Below are positions 23,095 through 26,063 of a stretch of DNA of 26,063 nt, piece after piece (the first letter of the stretch is position 1; each line of letters starts with the position of its first letter). The DNA is taken from contig JBGZAX010000041.1 in assembly GCA_041844335.1 (NCBI GenBank), forward strand, positions 1 to 26,063, in the 5' to 3' direction. The position numbers and the translations under genes were made by a program. The notes beneath the pieces were generated by a model. It was not told the origin of the DNA and did not search any database. It saw only the letters and a list, made by a program, of their open reading frames with translations. The stretch comes from CAUUFM01 sp041844335. GTDB taxonomy: Bacteria; Bacillota; Clostridia; Lachnospirales; Lachnospiraceae.

Positions 23095-23851
23095 AAACAC
23101 CTCTAATATTCACCTCTCCTGAAACTATTTTGTTAATCGAATCTTTATCCTTTACCAAGAGCTCTCCCGAATTATTGATTCCAAGGCATAGCCCGCTTCT
23201 CTTTGTATTGTTTTGTGTGTAATATAAAACCTTACCCTTATTTATAAGATACCCGTTGTACTCCTCAGAAAATCTGCCGAAGTTGCTGTCTTTTAAAAAA
23301 TCATCAAAAATTTTCCCTAAGTGCTCTTCTATTATTTCTTGGACCTCTTCCTTTGATAATGACAGATTCATTATTTGACTTATTGCTCCTGCATAAGGAA
23401 GATCAGCTTTTTTTATCTCATTATCACTCCATGATACATTTATTCCTATTCCGATTATCACATAATAATCCGTCTTTCTTTGTACAAGCTCGGTTAAAAT
23501 GCCCGCTATTTTTTTGCCGTTCAGTAATATATCATTGGGCCACTTGATTTCAGGATTAAAAGGCTTATCCGTGTTGTTGTTCAAGATTTCATTTATTGCT
23601 CTTATAATACCAAGCGCAGTCACAAGAGTTATGGCGGGTAAATATTTAGGTGAAATATCAATCCTGTATACATATGAGCTGTAGATGTTGCCGTTGCTCG
23701 AGCTCTCCCATTTATGTAGACCTCTACCCCTGCCGGCAGTCTGCATGTCTGCAATTATTAAAGTCGGCTCCACATCTTCGCTTTCAATAATTCTTTTAGC
23801 ATAGTCGTTAGTGGAGTCGACACTTTTTAAAAGCTCCCTTTTAAATTTCAT
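23084..23851 (-). CDS. birA: Biotin-[acetyl-CoA-carboxylase] ligase, monofunctional
   Basis: Activates biotin with ATP and attaches it to the lysine of biotin carboxyl carrier proteins. The product is 255 aa. Motifs are VDSTNDYAKR (11-20), the adenylate loop AGRGRGLHKWES (39-50), IKWPNDILLNGKKIAGIL (102-119, Lys114 in the GKK site) and IGIGINVSW (133-141). It begins directly at the catalytic domain and lacks the N-terminal winged helix, so it should not repress biotin genes itself. The start is ATG with AAGGA upstream. It is the first gene of the long minus-strand cluster, downstream of a possible promoter and palindrome in 23880-23938. Confidence 0.95.
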   Translation of the reverse strand: MKFKRELLKSVDSTNDYAKRIIESEDVEPTLIIADMQTAGRGRGLHKWESSSNGNIYSSYVYRIDISPKYLPAITLVTALGIIRAINEILNNNTDKPFNPEIKWPNDILLNGKKIAGILTELVQRKTDYYVIIGIGINVSWSDNEIKKADLPYAGAISQIMNLSLSKEEVQEIIEEHLGKIFDDFLKDSNFGRFSEEYNGYLINKGKVLYYTQNNTKRSGLCLGINNSGELLVKDKDSINKIVSGEVNIRGVYGY

Positions 23852-23879
23852 CTCATTGTCCTTTTTTATGCTTAATAAT

Positions 23880-23908
23880 ATTATAGGTTATATGCAAGAT
23901 TTTTTCCA
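23880..23908 (-). promoter_or_regulatory. Putative promoter of the birA cluster
   Basis: On the minus strand, TATAAT (23885-23880) is preceded by a 17-nt spacer and TGGAAA (23908-23903), a 4/6 -35. It is the only good -10 between the upstream terminator and birA, and would drive the start of the 14-gene cluster. Confidence 0.5.
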
Positions 23909-23919
23909 GTAAAATTTAA

Positions 23920-23938
23920 ATGTAAATATTTTTTACAT
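23920..23938. repeat. Palindrome upstream of the birA promoter
   Basis: ATGTAAA and TTTACAT form a perfect 7-bp inverted repeat with a 5-nt spacer, just upstream of the putative -35. Size and symmetry fit a dimeric regulator's operator. It does not match the BirA operator I know (TTGTTAAC half sites). Confidence 0.45.
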
Positions 23939-23943
23939 GATTC

Positions 23944-23986
23944 AAAAAATAAGATGAAGACCCCTTACGGATTATCCTCATCTTAT
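23944..23986 (-). terminator. Rho-independent terminator of the AIM24 gene
   Basis: On the minus strand, ATAAGATGA (23986-23978) pairs with TCATCTTAT (23957-23949), followed directly by a T-run (23949-23944). It lies 28 nt beyond the AIM24-family stop codon and separates that gene from the birA cluster. Confidence 0.8.
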
Positions 23987-24014
23987 ATTAATTTAATTTA
24001 TTATCCGTTTTTGT

Positions 24015-24791
24015 TTAAGATAGCTTTGTAGCCTGAACCGGTGACATCATGATTCTTCCCGTTCCTCGATAAACATTCACCAGACCCTCTCCTGATGCGG
24101 CAGAGCCGAGTAAGGTTTTTCCTGAGCGTTCGACTGTAAATTCAAGACTATGTGACCAAGCTACAGCTAAGGGTCCGTCTATTTTTATAATGTCGTTTTG
24201 AAGCTCTATTTCTACAAGTTCTTCTTCAGGAACCACACTTTCAAGTACCACGAAACCTGTTCCCATTAGTCCCAAGTTAAACAGACCCTCTCCTCCTAAA
24301 GCGGCGCTTGAAATATTGGTCCTTGCCACAGCCTTATGCTTTACCTCGCTGTCACAGGCTAAAAACATTCCGTCCTCTACAACAATACCGCCGTTCCAAT
24401 CATCCAAATCCAGTATTAAATAATGCCTGTAAGTGGGCTCAAGAGCCAGCACCCCGCTGCCCTTATATTCCGGCTTTATGGCACTTTCTCCCGTTACCGC
24501 ACCTCTGACCATTTTATTAAAGAAATCTCCGGCTCCTTTAATACCGGTGGTAGCATTAACATCTCCGAGCATCCACTGCATAGCACCGGCCTGAACTGTA
24601 ACGGAGCTGTTATTAAGGTTGGCTATTACCTGTCTTCTTCTGACATTCATTTGAGCCTCAAAATAGCTCTGCATCGCCGAATAAGAGTCCACCGAAAGAT
24701 CTTTTTTATACTCAATTACCTGAAATACTCCCGCTTCTTTTATTATTTTAACATCATCATTGTTTGTAAAATTTTTGATTTGATACGCCAT
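24015..24791 (-). CDS. AIM24-family protein (TIGR00266-like)
   Basis: A 258-aa soluble protein made of beta-rich, glycine-dense repeats typical of the AIM24/TIGR00266 family. Visible parts are VQAGAMQWMLGDV, GVLALEPTYRHYLILDL, a FLACDSEV segment and the late SAASGEGLVNVYRGTGRIMMSP. The family has a tryptophan-RNA-binding attenuator-like fold, and the bacterial members have no settled function. The start is ATG 24791 with GGAGG 5 nt upstream. A longer frame to 24812 runs through the Shine-Dalgarno sequence and is rejected. It has its own promoter (24826-24855) and terminator, so it is transcribed alone. Confidence 0.88.
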   Translation of the reverse strand: MAYQIKNFTNNDDVKIIKEAGVFQVIEYKKDLSVDSYSAMQSYFEAQMNVRRRQVIANLNNSSVTVQAGAMQWMLGDVNATTGIKGAGDFFNKMVRGAVTGESAIKPEYKGSGVLALEPTYRHYLILDLDDWNGGIVVEDGMFLACDSEVKHKAVARTNISSAALGGEGLFNLGLMGTGFVVLESVVPEEELVEIELQNDIIKIDGPLAVAWSHSLEFTVERSGKTLLGSAASGEGLVNVYRGTGRIMMSPVQATKLS

Positions 24792-24825
24792 AAATACCTC
24801 CTTATATAACATGCCTTCAGGTTAT

Positions 24826-24855
24826 ATTATACGATAAAATATCTATCCGTGTCAA
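24826..24855 (-). promoter_or_regulatory. Sigma-A promoter of the AIM24 gene
   Basis: On the minus strand, TTGACA (24855-24850), an 18-nt spacer and TATAAT (24831-24826). A short CCGA/TCGG palindrome (24856-24867) adjoins the -35 and might be an operator, though its arms are only 4 bp. Confidence 0.8.
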
Positions 24856-24907
24856 CCGACAAATCGGAATAACAGCTGAAATCTCAACTTCAAAAACAAA
24901 TCTATAT

Positions 24908-26014
24908 TTAACGTGAAATCCTCCTGTCATTGCCGCTTTTTTCATAATAATCAGCCTTTGCTTTATACATATTTTGTTCAGCTGTCATATACATCTCGTC
25001 TTTTGAAATGGGATTTTTATTATTCTGCATAGCAAAACCGCAGGATACGGATATTTTACTACCAAGGTGATTGCTAACTTTAGTGCATTCTTCGTTGAAT
25101 TTATCTAACAGTGCCGTTTCATCTATTTCATTCTCCAGAATAACCACAAATTCATCTCCGCTGATCCTATAACACTTGCCATACTCACTAAAAACTTTTT
25201 TAATACAGCCGGCAACATTTATCAATAATTCATCGCCCGCTTTGTGGCTTAATCTGTCATTTACCCTTTTTAAATCGTTTACATCTAAAAATACCAAGCC
25301 TTTTATATTATTTTCATATCTGCATATATCTTTATCAAATGCGACACGATTTTTTATATTTGTCAGTGAATCCATATAAAGCAGTTTAGTAATTATTCTA
25401 TTTCTGAGCGGACTTATAATTATTATTAATGCCCCGATTATTACCTCTCCTAAAAATGCGGAATTTATCACAGTAGACAGTATATTTAAAGTTTTTTTAA
25501 TATCCGCTCTTACTAAACGCTCAAAATTTTTTACATCACTTGCTATTTTATCAGCCTTATCCTGGTATTCTCCTGAAAACAGTTTTTCTTTAGCCTCTTC
25601 AATTCTTCCCGCCTTTAATAAACTAATCGATTCTTCTTCCAACCTCATAAGCTCCATGGAATAACCGTTTATCCGGTCTATAAGATTTTCCAATTCTTTT
25701 TCTATGCCGATGGTTTTTATATGATATACGGCGGCTTCCCGTCTTTTTATTTCATAAGCCTCTCTCATGTAGTTTTTATAATACCTGTTGTTGCCTGAAC
25801 TTATATAGGCAAAGACTGTTTTAGTCAAATAATCGGATGCGTCCTGATACATTTGTACACTACTTACTAATTTTTTCTCCTTATCAACGTATAAATCCCA
25901 TCTGTTCGAACATACCTGATTCGCAATCATAAAGGAAATAGCAAAAAACACTAAGATTATTGTCGTAACATTGAAAAAAACGACTTTATATGCCAGCATT
26001 TTTATCTTATTCAA
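24908..26014 (-). CDS. Membrane diguanylate cyclase (SGDEF variant)
   Basis: Predicted to make c-di-GMP from two GTP. Residue numbers count from an upstream GTG; subtract 3 for the chosen start. A membrane helix lies near 14-35. A helical extracellular sensor region (about 38-180) resembles a four-helix-bundle ligand domain, and a second membrane segment spans 188-205. The cyclase domain begins at YMDSLTNIKNR (216-226), with FLDVNDLKRVND (245-256, metal-binding Asp247), KAGDELL (261-267), the active loop RISGDEFVVIL (286-296) and AEQNMYKAK near the end. Ser replaces the first Gly of GGDEF. The RxxD inhibitory site is absent (SEYG there). The start chosen is TTG 26014 with AGAGG 8 nt upstream, because the GTG at 26023 lies inside the Shine-Dalgarno sequence. 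Upstream sequence is cut by the window edge. Confidence 0.88.
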   Translation of the reverse strand: MNKIKMLAYKVVFFNVTTIILVFFAISFMIANQVCSNRWDLYVDKEKKLVSSVQMYQDASDYLTKTVFAYISSGNNRYYKNYMREAYEIKRREAAVYHIKTIGIEKELENLIDRINGYSMELMRLEEESISLLKAGRIEEAKEKLFSGEYQDKADKIASDVKNFERLVRADIKKTLNILSTVINSAFLGEVIIGALIIIISPLRNRIITKLLYMDSLTNIKNRVAFDKDICRYENNIKGLVFLDVNDLKRVNDRLSHKAGDELLINVAGCIKKVFSEYGKCYRISGDEFVVILENEIDETALLDKFNEECTKVSNHLGSKISVSCGFAMQNNKNPISKDEMYMTAEQNMYKAKADYYEKSGNDRRISR

Positions 26015-26063
26015 TATACACACCTCTTAACCCAAATGATATTACTTTGACTTATTGTAACAT

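Overview
The window is AT-rich chromosomal DNA from a low-GC Gram-positive anaerobe, most likely a Clostridia member close to Lachnospiraceae. Supporting signs are a group B-type [FeFe] hydrogenase, HPr kinase, a THF riboswitch on an ECF folate transporter, a type III pantothenate kinase, sortase-type cell-wall anchoring, a probable DUF6145 gene and consensus sigma-A promoters with strong Shine-Dalgarno sequences. I see no rRNA, tRNA, insertion sequence, phage gene or CRISPR array.

Left part (1-9095). On the plus strand are tgt (queuosine tRNA modification), folT behind a THF riboswitch, and an [FeFe] hydrogenase. The hydrogenase runs tail-to-tail, with a 9-nt overlap, into a minus-strand histidine kinase / OmpR-type regulator pair. 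Divergent from that pair is a 488-aa secreted, wall-anchored surface protein. Its long leader holds a well-matched c-di-GMP-I (GEMM) riboswitch and, upstream, a set of interlocked complementary segments that I cannot assign to a known element. A strong terminator ends that unit. A NagD-type HAD phosphatase with a consensus promoter follows and overlaps fhs tail-to-tail by 17 nt.

Middle and right part (9079-23851). A long, tightly packed minus-strand cluster reads, in transcription order: birA, a DUF6145-like gene, coaX, dnaE, pfkA, a SpoU/TrmH rRNA methyltransferase, an HPr-like gene lacking the active-site histidine (Crh-like), hprK, a ROK glucokinase, aroQ, an aroE-aroK fusion, yqeG, an M24 aminopeptidase and fhs. 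It mixes cofactor supply (biotin attachment, CoA), replication, glycolysis with its Ser-phosphorylation control (glucokinase, PfkA, HprK, HPr-like), the shikimate pathway and one-carbon metabolism. Several junctions overlap or are 1-8 nt apart, so most of these genes are probably co-transcribed and translationally coupled.

Far right (23852-26063). An AIM24-family gene has its own promoter and terminator. Upstream of it is a membrane diguanylate cyclase with an SGDEF motif and no recognisable inhibitory site. The window therefore holds a candidate maker of c-di-GMP and a candidate c-di-GMP-controlled surface protein about 17 kb apart.

Most worth follow-up: the riboswitch leader with its proposed ON-switch and upstream knot-like element, the Crh-like protein next to hprK with a perfect 11-bp hairpin between them, and the unusually long leader after the THF riboswitch. 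Several starts were moved from the longest possible ORF because the upstream codon lies inside the Shine-Dalgarno sequence or overlaps the promoter.
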